A stretch of DNA of 64,000 nucleotides, taken from assembly GCA_012064385.1 (NCBI GenBank), contig QRDG01001525.1, positions 620,001 through 684,000 on the forward strand, given 5' to 3'. The notes under the pieces were generated by a model. It did no database searches. It saw only the letters and a list, made by a program, of their open reading frames with translations, and was not told where the DNA came from. Positions 30,644 to 42,158 of the stretch are shown in pieces. The translations under genes were made by a program, and so were the position numbers. This stretch comes from Puccinellia tenuiflora (lineage: Eukaryota > Streptophyta > Magnoliopsida > Poales > Poaceae). The first letter of the stretch is position 1. Every line of letters begins with the position of its first letter.

Positions 30644-31849
30644 TTGGCGCCCACCGTGGGGCTAAGTGCGTGTGGATTCACAATTCGATGGGTCCAATCT
30701 TCATCAACGACGATGGCGAGTTCATCACCGCATCGGTCAAGCGACTCGGACGCATCAAGATCTTCATCCACACGGCGGCCGCGGGGGCTCGACGTCAACA
30801 TTGCCCTCGTATGCAGCTGATCAAATTCACCGGATCAATCGTCAAGGGGACTCCTGCTTCTGCGCCGGTCTTCAGCGTGCCGGCCGACTCCACGTCTATG
30901 TCGTTTTTTCGCGTCCAAGATTACAACTACGACTCGGATTCAAAGTTGCTGGTTTCGTCAGTCTTGTTCGGAGCGGACACGGAAGGAGCCGGCCAGCATA
31001 CAGCTCCCAAGGAGTCATCAAGTGGACCACTACGTAAAGAGAAAAAAAAAAAGGAAAACTGCCTCCAGCAAGGAGTACGACCTGGACTCGTACACGGCTC
31101 GATTAAGGGAAACAGAAAAAAGGAACCGCTTACAGCAAGGCAGCCAGCCAAAGAGTAAAAAAAAAAGAACCGATTACTTGTACTACTCGGACAACCCAAT
31201 CAGAGGAAGGAAGAGAGCGGTCAGGTGGCTAGCTTGATCTTGCATGGTCATCACGTGTAAGGAAGAAAAAAGAGTTCCGCGAACTCAGTCAACATGCGAG
31301 CCGACGACCGGGCTAGGAGGACTCGGACGACTCCGGTTACGCCAACTTCGACGAACTCGATCGGCGATTCGCGGGCGACTCACAGCGCCATCAACGCATC
31401 AGAAAAGACAAGCTAAGTCATATTTTTTATTTTAATTCTATATATTTTATTTTTTCAGTCAATTAAATAAATACGACCTTTGAGTTAATCTCGGGGGCTA
31501 TTAATTCTTCTGAGTTGTGGTTGCCAAAGAGGACAAGCTGCCAGATGCGCGGTCCAAACATAGGTATCCTGGCTCAGGAGATGGGCGTTCATTTTTTTTA
31601 CTAAGACAGTTGATAAACGCAATAGACCAAGTAGTGCGTATGAACAATGCCGGATCGACTCTGAAGCACAGAGGCCTTTGTCGACAGAGCAAATCATATT
31701 TGCATGAAAAAAGTCACCGCGAAAGCCTGCTTAGTCGAGTCGGACGATTAATCACTTGAACACAAATAAAGCAAATCGTTGTAATATCTATTTAATTATT
31801 TTCATACATCGTGAATAGTGTAATGCATACACAATTTTATTTCAGGTAC

Positions 31850-31987
31850 CTCAAAAGGAGTCCCGAGCTGCTGCAGGCAGACAACCCGGCACTCGGGGGC
31901 TACACCGTTCAAAGTTCAAGAAAAGGAGTTATACACCAAGGAGTCCCGAGTCGTCGCAGGCAAACGACCCGGCACTCGGGGGCTACA
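31850..31987 (+). repeat. Two-copy direct repeat with polypurine tract
   Basis: A unit AAGGAGTCCCGAG...CACTCGGGGGCTACA occurs twice in tandem, with copies ending near 31903 and 31986. Each includes the same CTCGGGGGCTAC stretch that precedes the 3' LTR. Confidence 0.8.
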
Positions 31988-32069
31988 TATATACTGGTGT
32001 AAACAAGCTCGAGCAAAGTCATACATCTCGTCAAGAGGACTCGGAGAAAAATTCCGAGTCACTTCAGCA

Positions 32070-32400
32070 CAAGTCGGCAGTAGAAGCCGGCATTAACAAG
32101 TCGGCAAGAGAAGTCGGCATTAACAACTCGACAAGAGAAGTCGGCATTGACAAGTCGGCAGGAGAAGCCGGCATTAACAAGTCGGCAAGCGAAACCGGCA
32201 TCGACAACTCGTCAACGTTTACATCGAAAACTCAGGAAAATCTACAACGACAACCTGGCAACATCTACATCGACAACCCGGCAACATCCTCATCGACAAC
32301 CCGGCAAAGTCTAAATCGACAACTCGGCAAATGTTGAAGCCGGGTGCCGCGACATCATCGACATCTACAACTCGGCAAAGCGCTACATCTACAAGCCGGC
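32070..32400 (+). repeat. Tandem repeat GTCGGCA/AACTCGGCA array
   Basis: Units of roughly 25-28 bp (pattern AAGTCGGCATTAACA or CGACAACCCGGCAA) are reiterated about a dozen times, with drift, inside the element. Confidence 0.8.
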
Positions 32401-32492
32401 AAAGAACTCGGCACGGACTCTGTGTCCCATTTCTTCAACAAATCAAGACCTTCCGCATGACTCTACAAGTCACCCGAAAGCTCGGGGGCTAC

Positions 32493-32947
32493 TGTCGTGG
32501 ATATGGGACACGGGTACCCGTAAGGAGTACTAACGAGGCCCATCAGGAGGAAGCCCAGCAAGCCGACTCCAGTCATAATAGGAAAAGGACTCACCTTTCC
32601 AACTTGTAATACTTGTAACTCGGCCCTCCACCTTTATAAGGAGGAGCCGGGAGCACCCAAAGGGACAACTTAGAGAATCCTAGACAGACCCAACACAACC
32701 AAGACAGACGGGACAGAGCCCGATAGATTAGACAATTCCAATAGAGGTGCCGCCTCATCGGCGACTTCCACCATGAGAGGAATACAACCTAGCCACAAAC
32801 AGCACGTAGGGATATTACCGGATGATGTTTCTCGGGTCCCGAAGCTGTATAAATCTTTTCTCCCGTGTCGTTCGTCTACTAACCCACATCGACGATGCCC
32901 GCGCGTACATAGTCCCGTATCTTCACCGTTGATCTAAACCATCGATA
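32493..32947 (+). repeat. 3' LTR (455 bp)
   Basis: Same start; ends CATCGATA instead of CATCGACA, a C-to-T change at the terminal CA. Lacks 27 bp present at about 30283-30309 of the 5' LTR. Confidence 0.92.
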
Positions 32948-33950
32948 GTTTGGTAACTTTATCACTACGGGTGCGGTAACTTTATCAGGTTAGGGTTGGT
33001 AACTACATCATTTCTTGGTGGGTAACTTCATCAGTTTCGGGTGGGTGACTCCATCACTATTGGGTGGTAACTTCAATAGTTTAGGGTGGGTAACCCAATC
33101 ACTACTAGGCGTTAACTTCATCAGTTTACATTTGGTAACTCCATCACTACCGGGTGTGTAAATCCATCACTAGTGGGTGGGTAATTTTATCATTTTAGGG
33201 TGGTAACTCCATCACTACGGGGTGGTAACTCCATCAGCGTACGGTGGATAACTCTATCAGTTTAGGTTGGGTAAATTCATCACTACTGGGTCGGTAACTC
33301 TATCGGTATAGGGTGGGTAACTCCATCACTAATAGGTGGTAATTTCATCAGTGTAGGGTGGAAACTCCATTAGTCTAGGGTGGCTAACTTTATCACTAAT
33401 GGTGGGTAACTCCATCACTACTGGGTGGTAACTTTATTAGTGTAGCGTGGATAACTCTATCAGTTCAGGGTGGGTAACTTTATCACTAATGGGTGGGCAA
33501 CTCGATCGGTCTAGGGTGAGTAACTCCATCAATACTATTTGGGTAACTCCATCATTATTGGATGGTAACTTCATCAGTATTGAGTAGGTAACTATTACCT
33601 AGAGAGTAGGATAATTATATGAATTTCGTGATGATAACTATACCTCACCGATAAATTTGTATTTGTTTCATCATTGATTAACTTTTCCCCAAATTCATGG
33701 GTAATACACCAACTAGGTAACTCAATCAGTTTAGAGTGGGTAACTCTATCACTACTAGGTTGGTAACTCCATCAGTTTAGGGTTGGTAAATCTATCAGTA
33801 CTGTGTGGGTAATTTTATCAGTTTAGGGGTGGTAACTCTATCAGTCTAGGGTGGGTAATTCTATCTGTCAAGAATGGTAACTTCATCATTACTAGGTGGT
33901 AACTCTACTAGTTTAGGGTGGGTAAATCCATCGGTTTAGGCTGGGTAAGT
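32948..33950. repeat. Minisatellite GGTAACTCCATCA, second block
   Basis: About 1 kb of degenerate tandem units 19-26 bp long, with alternating forms GGGTAACTCCATCACTACTG and GGTAACTCCATCAGTTTAGG. It continues the array interrupted at 30161. Confidence 0.88.
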
Positions 33951-34385
33951 ACAACCTGAGGATGCGCGGAGCAGCACGACTAGGTGGAGGTATCTAGCGC
34001 GGGCGGGCGGTTGGAGCCGAGGAAGGAAGGGTCGACACGCTGTCTCCCTGGCGGTGGTTGGTGCCAGCGATTGTAGCCGTGGTGGACGGCAACTCGCCGG
34101 CCGAGGCGACAAGGGCGTCCGGAAGGAGGAGAACCGGATGGACGGCAGCTCCCCGACCAGGTCGGTAGAGCGACCGGAGGAGAACCGATACGAACAAGGT
34201 ATAGACATACAACGACAAACTGGACCTACACATCTTTCACCTAGATTTTTTCTTATCTCAAATCAATATACACAAACAATTATAGCCAAAATTTTCACTG
34301 ATCCATAGCATTTTTTGCATCGTCGTATTGCTAGTGCTACTAGCTTGTATAGCACTACCAGCTCAAAAAATAAAACAGCCGAGAT

Positions 34386-35174
34386 CTAACTAACTTTTGC
34401 ACATGATGCGCATATCGTGTGCGTGACTGCGTGATGCATACTTGAGCTGCTCGACCGAGACGCAGCAGTAGGTCGTCGCCTAGGGAGGCAGCAACAGCGG
34501 GTCTTAGCCGCGCACCGCGCGCTCTCGGTCCTGCGGTGGCAGGAGCAGGGCGCCAGCCCGTCATCGACCATGTCTAGGAACGTTCTAATGGCCTCTCCAA
34601 ACCGGCCGACGCGGTTGAGGCCAACGACTATGATGGTCCATGCTCTGGCATTTCCGCGAACACTACGCAGGCGTCGACCGGACTTGGCATACATCGACCG
34701 CGGGTTCCATCTGAACACCTTCCGCTGCGATGTGGGGATATCATTGAACATGTCGTGCCTCCCGGAAGCCGCTGTCACCGCCCCCGCCTCCCCGGCGCAC
34801 TGTCCAGCCTGGCGTCGTAGAAGAGGAGGTTGTTCCAGAGGTAGGAGAGGTAGGCGCTGGGACTAGGCCAGCCATGACGCGCTGCCGTGTTGATTGTGTG
34901 GCTTCCTCCGCCCAACACTAATCCTGGTTCGTGTCCAGGATATGTAGCCCATCTGAAACTTGGGTAGGCCAGCACCTCTGCGGCCGTCTGTGTCCGAAGT
35001 GTCTGCCTCGTCGTCGGGGAGGCAGTGGAGGGGCGTAGAGGAGGCCGTTGTGAGGAAGAAGGCGACCTTATCCAAAGCGGACGACGTGCGTAAGGTGGGT
35101 GATGCGGCGCGACTGACTCGTTCCAGACGAAATCCATCCGTTCGGTCGCGAATCGACGGCTCGCGTAGGTGCAT
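34386..35174 (-). pseudogene. PPR (pentatricopeptide repeat) gene remnant
   Basis: Minus-strand frames carry PPR-like stretches in order but in different frames: LSYLWNNLLFYDARL near 34800-34860, SMYAKSGR near 34690, and WTIIVVGLNRVGRFGEAIRTFLDMVDDGLAP near 34560-34650 (here quoted only in part: GRFGEAIRTFLDMVDDGL). Frameshifts separate them and no full repeat array remains. PPR proteins bind organellar RNA; this copy cannot make one. Confidence 0.6.
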
Positions 35175-35299
35175 CGCGTTTCGCCAGATTGAAGCTGCTT
35201 CTGATTAGATAAAGCGTAATTTAAAAGTCTCTTTGCCTCCCGAGATCTCCGGTGATTTTATTGTTTTAAAAAAAATAAAAATTAGATTTACGAGTTTTT

Positions 35300-35555
35300 C
35301 AACAAAAAAAACAGGATGTAGCTAGTGGTGTATCCCACAAACATGCAAAATATGAACTTCAAATATTTTGAAATTTGAGCTACACAAAAATAATAAAATA
35401 TGTTAAAATTTGAAGATTTAAAAATATGCATACTTAGATCCACACTTTTGTCATTTTTATCTAGCTCAGCATATAAAGTATTTTGAAGTTAGTTTTTTTT
35501 TTTTGCACGTTTGTGGGATATATCATTGGCTACATCCGGAATTTTTCAATATTTT
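35300..35555. mobile_element. MITE-like inverted-repeat element
   Basis: GGATGTAGCTAGTGG..TATCCCACAAAC at about 35313 faces GTTTGTGGGATATATC..GGCTACATCC ending near 35540. The interior is AT-rich and non-coding. No target duplication was resolved. Confidence 0.6.
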
Positions 35556-35681
35556 CTTAAACTAGTAAAATAAATTAAAACAGCAGGATCTCTCGAACTC
35601 GGGAGCACCAAAACCCTACTCCTATTTAAGCCATTCTTTTGGAGCAACATTTGAGGCTTGATTTAATTTTATATCCATGAG

Positions 35682-37024
35682 TGATGCCCACAAGTATAGG
35701 GGATCGCTGAAGTCTTCGTTGGGAAGTATTACCCCAAATTTATAGTTCAACACGATGGGAACACAAGAATATCAATAAGACTTTAGCAATTGAGGCGTCA
35801 CTCTCAACCACACCTGTATATCAATAACTTGTAGCAGTAGTAGTGATGGCAGTAAAGGATTCAAGCGAACAGAAATAAAACAGCAGTAGTAACAAGTATT
35901 TCCCAGTTTTCACCAGAAAAGTAAAAGTGTAACTCAGAGATTAAAAACGTAGGCATGAGGTGACAGCGGGGCGTTGCATGAATGAGATTGATCATATAAT
36001 AAAGTAAAGCTAGCAATGGGGCGTTTTCTCTAACTCCGATATATGTAGGTATGTGTTCCTTAAATAGTTATGCGCACTAACAAAGAGAATTTGCACAACA
36101 TCTATTACCCTACCTGCCCATTTCACCGGGGCCAACTTGGAACTACAGGTAATTAAGGTCTACCCTTTCGTGAAGACCGGGACAATGCATTAACACTCCA
36201 TGAACACATAGGATCCTCAAACTAGAACATCTCCCCCTTGTTTTCCCCAAACGTCACTTTTAGGGTCCGCAGGTTCGACATAACAGCAGGTGATACACTT
36301 TGCAGGTAAATACTAAACTCAATTATATGATGAAGCAAAAAGGTTCAGTAATGAAATCATGCCACTCGGGCCCTAGTAGCAAGCATTAAACATAGCATAA
36401 GTGCATCAACACAATACAAAAGCATCCTCAAGATAAACCCTAAGATTATCGAGCAACGGGTAGCATTACATGATCAATCTCATCCAATCCCCATCCACCT
36501 CACATGCCTACAGCAAACTACTCACACATGGTGATGGTGAGGGAGCTCATGGTTGATGGAGATGAAGACGGCCTCCGGATCCTCCACCGGAGAAGAAATC
36601 CTGGATCGATCTGTCCCCCGAAACGAAGATCGTGATGGTGGTGGTGGTGTGTTTCGTGAAAACTCCTCTCCCCCTAGGGCAAGTGTTTTTTCTCATATAT
36701 GATGGCATACGTCGAAGACCGGAGTCAAGACGGTGCCCGAGGCCCATTTGGGAGGGGCCCACGCGGCCATGTACATGGGCCGCGTGGGGCCACCCCTTTT
36801 GGCCCTCCAGCACCCCCTCGTGTCCATCTTTTGTCCATCTTGCTTCTTTTCCATAAAAAGTGACGTGGTATTTTTCCCCGATTTTATTTCCTGCAAAAAT
36901 AGCCAGGGGAGAGACTTTGCTAAAAACAACGTTAGAAACAACAGTTTTATTCGAATATGGAAGGATCTCGGAGCAAATTATGAGGCAAAGTGCTTGGAAA
37001 AGTGGATGCATTTTGGATGTATCA
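35682..37024 (-). repeat. 3' LTR (1343 bp)
   Basis: Defined by alignment with 43341-44704. Contains a palindromic GGCCCACGCGGCC/GGCCGCGTGGGGCC block near 36757-36793. Confidence 0.93.
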
Positions 37025-38681
37025 GCTCCCCCAAGTTTAGCTCGTTGTTTGTCCTCAAACAACTCAAACGTAGTGCAGAAGCGATAAAAAGACATTGACG
37101 AGAACTTTGCATTGCATATGTACTACTGTTTAAGAGCAACAAGTATTCAATCCATAATTTCTACAACAGCTAACAAAATGCTAGCGAAGGTATATCTTAT
37201 CAATGTTAAAGCATCTATACATGTCACAAGAGAAATAGCACATAGTGTTAATACCTGGATGAGTTTGCCTAACTGTAGAGATAAACAAAGGTTCTTGCAT
37301 CGCTTTTGGTTGAATCATGTATTGACTAGTGAACTCATTGTGCTTACCACTTTGCTCTCACCTTTATCAAAATATTTGATGTTCCCTACTATGACTCACA
37401 TGCTTGACAAACTTGTAGTTAAAAGCCTCATGCCCCATGAATACGAGTACCTACACCATGTGCTACTCAACTCGTGTAGCTAGGCAAGCTCGAGTTTTTT
37501 CAGTCATTGCGAGAATAAAGGCATACTTAAGAGCGTCAACCGGGGTACCTCTTGCCCCAGGACATGGACAAGCCCATGTCCCAACAACAAGACAAACGGA
37601 CAATGAACAATCTCAGAACTTCTTTTATTTACTAATGGTTTAGCTTTTTATTATCAAGTGCATCACTGAATGTTCAATGTGATATGCCGTAAATTTCCAC
37701 CATGAATGATGCATGGCTTAGATTGGCGGCCCGGGCGTCTCTCTAGCCAATTATTTCCACTCCTCAAACTTGCTAGTTTCCACTTTTATTTCGACATGAT
37801 AGGCATCCATAGACAAAGGTACATGATATCAACTAAATTTTTTTTTCATTTGAGTGCAATGTTAAAAGCTTTCCATATGTCAGCACATTTAAGCTAGCTC
37901 CTAACCACTAAGCTTGTCAAGCGTACGACTTCATTTTTGAACATTTGAAAAATTCTTTCATTCTCTCCATGGTTGGCAAGTTTAGTAAGCACAATGGGAT
38001 GCATAGACCCTTGTTTATAATTACAGTTGTTCAAACCATAGCCAAGTATTATCCCTAAATAATATCTCACTTGCATCATCATACATACTAAACATGGAGA
38101 AGATAAACGTTTGCTACTAGTTTCCTAGATGTTAAAGAAATTAAGAAGTGCACACTTGCTGCTATTAAAAAGTCTTCATAAGCACAGCAAAGGTGTCATA
38201 CCTTTTAACTACTTCATGCACATCAGCTCATCATTGTTGTTCTCCTCTCCCAACTCGAACTGCACATTAAAAACTCAAATCTGCCAGAAAATGTCACTGC
38301 ATATAGTACTGTTTTTACCCTACCTAAAAACCTCAGAAAATTGTAATAATTTACAGGTGTGTAGGTTATGAAAAGTTTCAGTCGTGGTTAAAATTTCAGC
38401 TCAATTTGAGTTGCAGAAAAAAAATGAAAAATAAAACAGTGAGCAGATTTCAGAAATTCCTGCATCTCCACTTTTGCATCGGATTCGAGAAAACGAAAAT
38501 CTTTTTGTTCTTTTTGGTTTTTAGAAGCATAAAGAAAATGAACATAAGTAAATAAGCAAGAAGATAAATAAAATCTTTTTGTGTTTTTGCAATTTGAAAG
38601 AAAGAAACCGAAACAAAATAAGAGTGATATAAAACAATGAAATGAGAGGGGGAGAAACACTCCCCCAAACTTGCAGTCAAG
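37025..38681 (-). other. Athila-like 3' non-coding region
   Basis: Polypurine tract at the left edge; no coding frame. A second purine-rich stretch (complement of CTCCCCCAAACTTG, 38659-38672) is also present just after the third ORF. Confidence 0.6.
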
Positions 38682-39823
38682 CTAATATCCTGGGTGGTAA
38701 CCATATCCACCACTTCCACCTCCAGGGTAGTAACCAGATGGGTAGATTCCCATGTTTGGGTATTGTGGCATCTCTTGAGGTTGGTACCCCTGCTGTGGTG
38801 GAGCTTGTGCCTCCTCCTGCGGTGGCTCCTCCCTCATGATCCACTTTCCAGTGCTCCTGTCAAAGAGGTCAGGACAAGGGAGCCTAATGGACACTTTCTG
38901 TCCATTAGTACTCAAATATGTGTAGAGATGAAACCCCCCATATGGAACACTCACTCCCATGTTGGATAACAAAGCAAAATCAAGTAATGTGGATTTCTCT
39001 ACAAGGGTTCCCATATTATCATCATATCCTCTTTCGTTTTTAATGTATTTATAGATCAAAGTAGCAATAAGCACCAGCGTAGATAGGGGTTCCATCAGAG
39101 ACATTCCTACTTACAGCATTATGCAATGATCTAGCTAGAATGACCCCCAAATTATACTCACATGCCTTGTTCTCTTTCGCACATTTTAGCAAATAAACAA
39201 TAGGTCCGGTGCAAGCAGAAGTGTTGTCTCTTGCAAGAAGCCTCTTGCAAGGAACAACGCAAGTACCTCAAACTAGGGTGCTGTATGTGAGTAATTTGCC
39301 CCTCATTAATTTATCAAGGAACAAACAGAACAGAGTGCCTAAAATTAACAAGTTCAGGATTTGAATCAGCACCGGTTTCTGCCCAACTCCCCGTATTTGC
39401 TACACCTATAGCATTGCAAAACTCATCTAGAGACATAACAAGACGCTCTCCCTTCATACTAAATTTGCAAACAAAAGTGGGAGAAGGTGCCTTACTTTTA
39501 TTCTTGTACTTGTAAGTCTCAGGCCCTTCGAATCTAAAGGTAGAGAGGAACTCTCGTGAGAGCTCCTCATAAGTGTCCTGCGGGTTTTGAGCAAATGCCA
39601 GCAACCCGGTTGCTGTGGCGAAGGAGTTGAAGTTCTCTTCCATTCCCCATTCTTGAAGAACATGGGGGTCTTGCCATCTCATGGTGTGAATCCTCAATTT
39701 CTCCCCCACAAAGAATGCAGAGTCCTCCCAAAGGTGATTGTCATCGTAGTTGAGGGAGACCTTGCATGCTCTTCTCTTGGGCCTTGAACTCATCCCAAGC
39801 AATCTTTTGCCCTTTCTAAACAT
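38682..39823 (-). pseudogene. Athila-type third ORF (envelope-position), broken
   Basis: An ATG at 39823 opens a frame to 39314 with the pattern SSRPKRRACK, then LQEWGMEENFNSFATATGL and a conserved core MKGERLVMSLDEFCNAIGV typical of the ORF downstream of pol in Athila elements. The frame stops at 39314. A related C-terminal part, rich in Pro, Gln, Tyr and Gly, is open at 38682-39104 in another frame. So the gene is interrupted by at least one frameshift or stop in 39105-39313. The product's role in Athila elements is unknown. Confidence 0.75.
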
Positions 39824-39856
39824 GGTACCTTGCTGCCCATAAATAAATTTCAACAA

Positions 39857-40603
39857 AACTCAAGATGTGAAACTATAATACAACATTAAGCCATCCACAT
39901 CTAGTCCCCACATCAATATCATGCATCAATATCAACTAGGAAACCTAAATCCATGGATTTCTCAATCATATTTAGTGACAACTAGTGCAGCAAAATACTC
40001 CATATATAAAGCACAAGAACAAAAACTAATTGGATGAGTGGAGGAGTCACATACCAATGAGTAATCCCACCAAACAGATTTGGAAAATCTGCCCTAAAGT
40101 TGAAGATCCAAGGATAGCAGGAAGAGGGCTCGGGAAAATTTGGAAAAAATACCTGGAGCTAGTTTTCTGTCGAGGGAGAGGAGATGGGCACTGGCCAGCC
40201 ACCTAACTACCTCTATGGCCCAAGATGGAGGGTCCCACGCGGCCAGGTACTGTGGCCGCGTGGGGCACTCCCTTTTGGCCCCTGGTGGCCCTCTGGTGCT
40301 CCCCTTTTGGCAGTTAGTTCCTCTTGTAAAATAACTTACCTCCAAATTTTTCTGGAATTTTACGAGAAAATTTTCTACAGAGACTTTTCAAAACAAGATT
40401 TCTGAAATTTCTGCACTTTGAAATAAATATGCCCAAGCAAGTATTCTAAGAATTCTTGAGTATATAAAATAAAAAAATGCTAACAATCTTTATAAGGATC
40501 AAGTTTTCATCATTTCCACATTAATAATGAGGTTGATCAGGTCTCATTAATAATATGTAAAGGATATAACACATGATCTTTACTTTATAAGTAAAGAAGA
40601 GAT
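39857..40603 (-). other. Spacer where Athila pol would be expected
   Basis: Only about 0.75 kb separates the third ORF from protease. It contains a GC-rich palindromic stretch (40220-40265) resembling the CACGCGGCC block of the LTR. No RT or integrase motif is visible. Confidence 0.7.
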
Positions 40604-41356
40604 TCAAGTTACCTCATATTTGACTGGAATAGTCCCAATCATTATGGTTGCATATTTTGGTTCAGGAGGTGGTAGAGGAACTTCAATACTTCCAATCATA
40701 AGAGTATTTCTTTTAATGCAATTCACCATTTGGTTTACCATTGTAACAGCTTTCTTCTTGGGGAAATAGATAGTGTGCTCCTTTCCTTTTACGTTGAATG
40801 TCACTTTGCTTTCAGTGCAATCAATCACAACCCCTGCAGTGTTTAAGAAAGGTCTACCCAGGATAATAGATAAGTTATCATCCTCAGGCATGTCCAATAC
40901 AACAAAGTCTGTAGGGATTATCACATTAGCAACAGAAATGGGTACATCCTCACATATTCCAATAGGTATAGCAATTGATTTATCAGCCATTTGCAATGAA
41001 ACTTCTGTTGGAACCAATTTGTTTAAGTCAAGTTTCTTATATAAAGAGAAAGGCATGACACCAACACCAGCTCCCAAATCACATAGTGCATATCTCACAT
41101 AAGTTTCTTTGATTTGACAAGGAATAGTTGGAATACCAGGATCTCCACGTTTTTCAGGCACCTTCCCTTTGAAAGAGTAATCAGCAAGCATAGCAGAAAT
41201 AGCATTAGTAGAAATCTTCCTTTTATTAGTGACAATATCTTTCATGTATTTTGAATAAGGAGGAATTTTAATAGCATCAACAAGAGGAATTTGCAAATAT
41301 AAAGATTTAATCAACTCAAGGAACTTCTCAAACCTAGTGTCATCCAAAGTTTTCAT
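40604..41356 (-). CDS. Athila-like aspartic protease segment
   Basis: The 250-residue frame contains a retropepsin-like domain: CDLGAGVGVMPFSLYKKL (catalytic Asp in DLGA), a flap-like region, and ILGRPFLNTAGVVID near residue 170. The catalytic motif has Gly where many families have Ser (DLGAG, usual DLGAS). The frame stops without passing into RT. Confidence 0.85.
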   Translation of the reverse strand: MKTLDDTRFEKFLELIKSLYLQIPLVDAIKIPPYSKYMKDIVTNKRKISTNAISAMLADYSFKGKVPEKRGDPGIPTIPCQIKETYVRYALCDLGAGVGVMPFSLYKKLDLNKLVPTEVSLQMADKSIAIPIGICEDVPISVANVIIPTDFVVLDMPEDDNLSIILGRPFLNTAGVVIDCTESKVTFNVKGKEHTIYFPKKKAVTMVNQMVNCIKRNTLMIGSIEVPLPPPEPKYATIMIGTIPVKYEVT

Positions 41357-42147
41357 TACCTCTTGAGGATATGGTGTGGGTCCTTGTACCCATGGATCCC
41401 TCTCTTACCTTTTTGTGGATTTGGATGGTTTTTCTTCTTATTCTTTTCAATAGATGGTTGTGGGTCTTCCTTCTCAGCTGCTTCAGGTTCTTCAATATTT
41501 TCATCTTCTTGTGGTTCTTCTTCAGGTGAGGATGATTCCTCCTCTTCATTATTATTGTCTTCAGTCTCATCATCAGAAATAGAGATATCATTATCTTGTT
41601 CTTCTGAATTATCTTTATCTTGGTTTTCATTAGGAGATTTGCCTGCAGAAAGTTTCTTCTTAAGAGCTTCTTGCTCTTTCCTCTTGGGATGGTCTTCAGG
41701 ATAGTCAGGGTCCTGAATACTTGCACCTCCCCTAGTATTAACTCCACAAACCTGCTTCTTCACATTAAGCTTTTCATATAGTTGATTTTGAAGATAAATC
41801 ATTTGTTCTACTTGATTATTCATCATCTCACAATGTTTAACAATTTTTTTTACCTCTCCCACATTAACATGCAAACTTTCACGAAGAAATTTAATTTTGT
41901 GAGAGTTTTCCATGATCATCATTCTAATATTATGCTCTTCAGGATCATGACGATAAGAAAAATCATTCTCATATGGTTTTTCAGTAAAAGATGTTACCTT
42001 TTCATTACCTTTTGCGGTGCTAATAACATTGACTGGGATAGGGAAACATGGTTGATCATCAGGAAATTTGACACCTCTTTCAGATAATTCCTTGAGATCA
42101 GAGGTTTTAATTCCCTTCTCTTTAATGTCCTTTGAGGCTACTTTCAT
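41356..42147 (-). pseudogene. Athila-like gag C-terminal part
   Basis: Charged, mostly disordered 263-residue frame with an Asp/Glu/Asn-rich middle and a Lys-rich end. It lies directly between gag and protease but in a different frame from gag (stop at 42159), so the gag-protease reading frame is interrupted. Confidence 0.7.
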
Positions 42148-42158
42148 TGCCTCCTTAT

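Larger units (their letters stand above)
30162..32947 (+). mobile_element. Small non-autonomous LTR retrotransposon
   Basis: LTRs at 30162-30643 (482 bp) and 32493-32947 (455 bp) are nearly identical apart from a 27-bp deletion in the 3' copy. The PBS region TGGCGCCCACCGTGGGGC starts at 30645; a polypurine stretch CTCGGGGGCTAC precedes the 3' LTR. Flanks GGTTG and GTTTG are a possible target duplication with one mismatch. The 1.85-kb interior has no protease, RT or integrase. A frame at 30670-31158 could be a vestige of gag but I cannot support it. The PBS is gypsy-like. Confidence 0.9.

Noticed and set aside
30670..31158. 162-residue frame as a functional retroelement gag
   Set aside because: Starts just after the PBS, but no gag domain, zinc knuckle or homologous motif is recognisable.
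29890..33950. CRISPR-like array
   Set aside because: Units are contiguous and degenerate with no unique spacers; it is a plant minisatellite.
36547..37095. 182-residue frame in the Athila LTR
   Set aside because: It spans the LTR boundary and is only partly repeated in the other LTR; not a gene.
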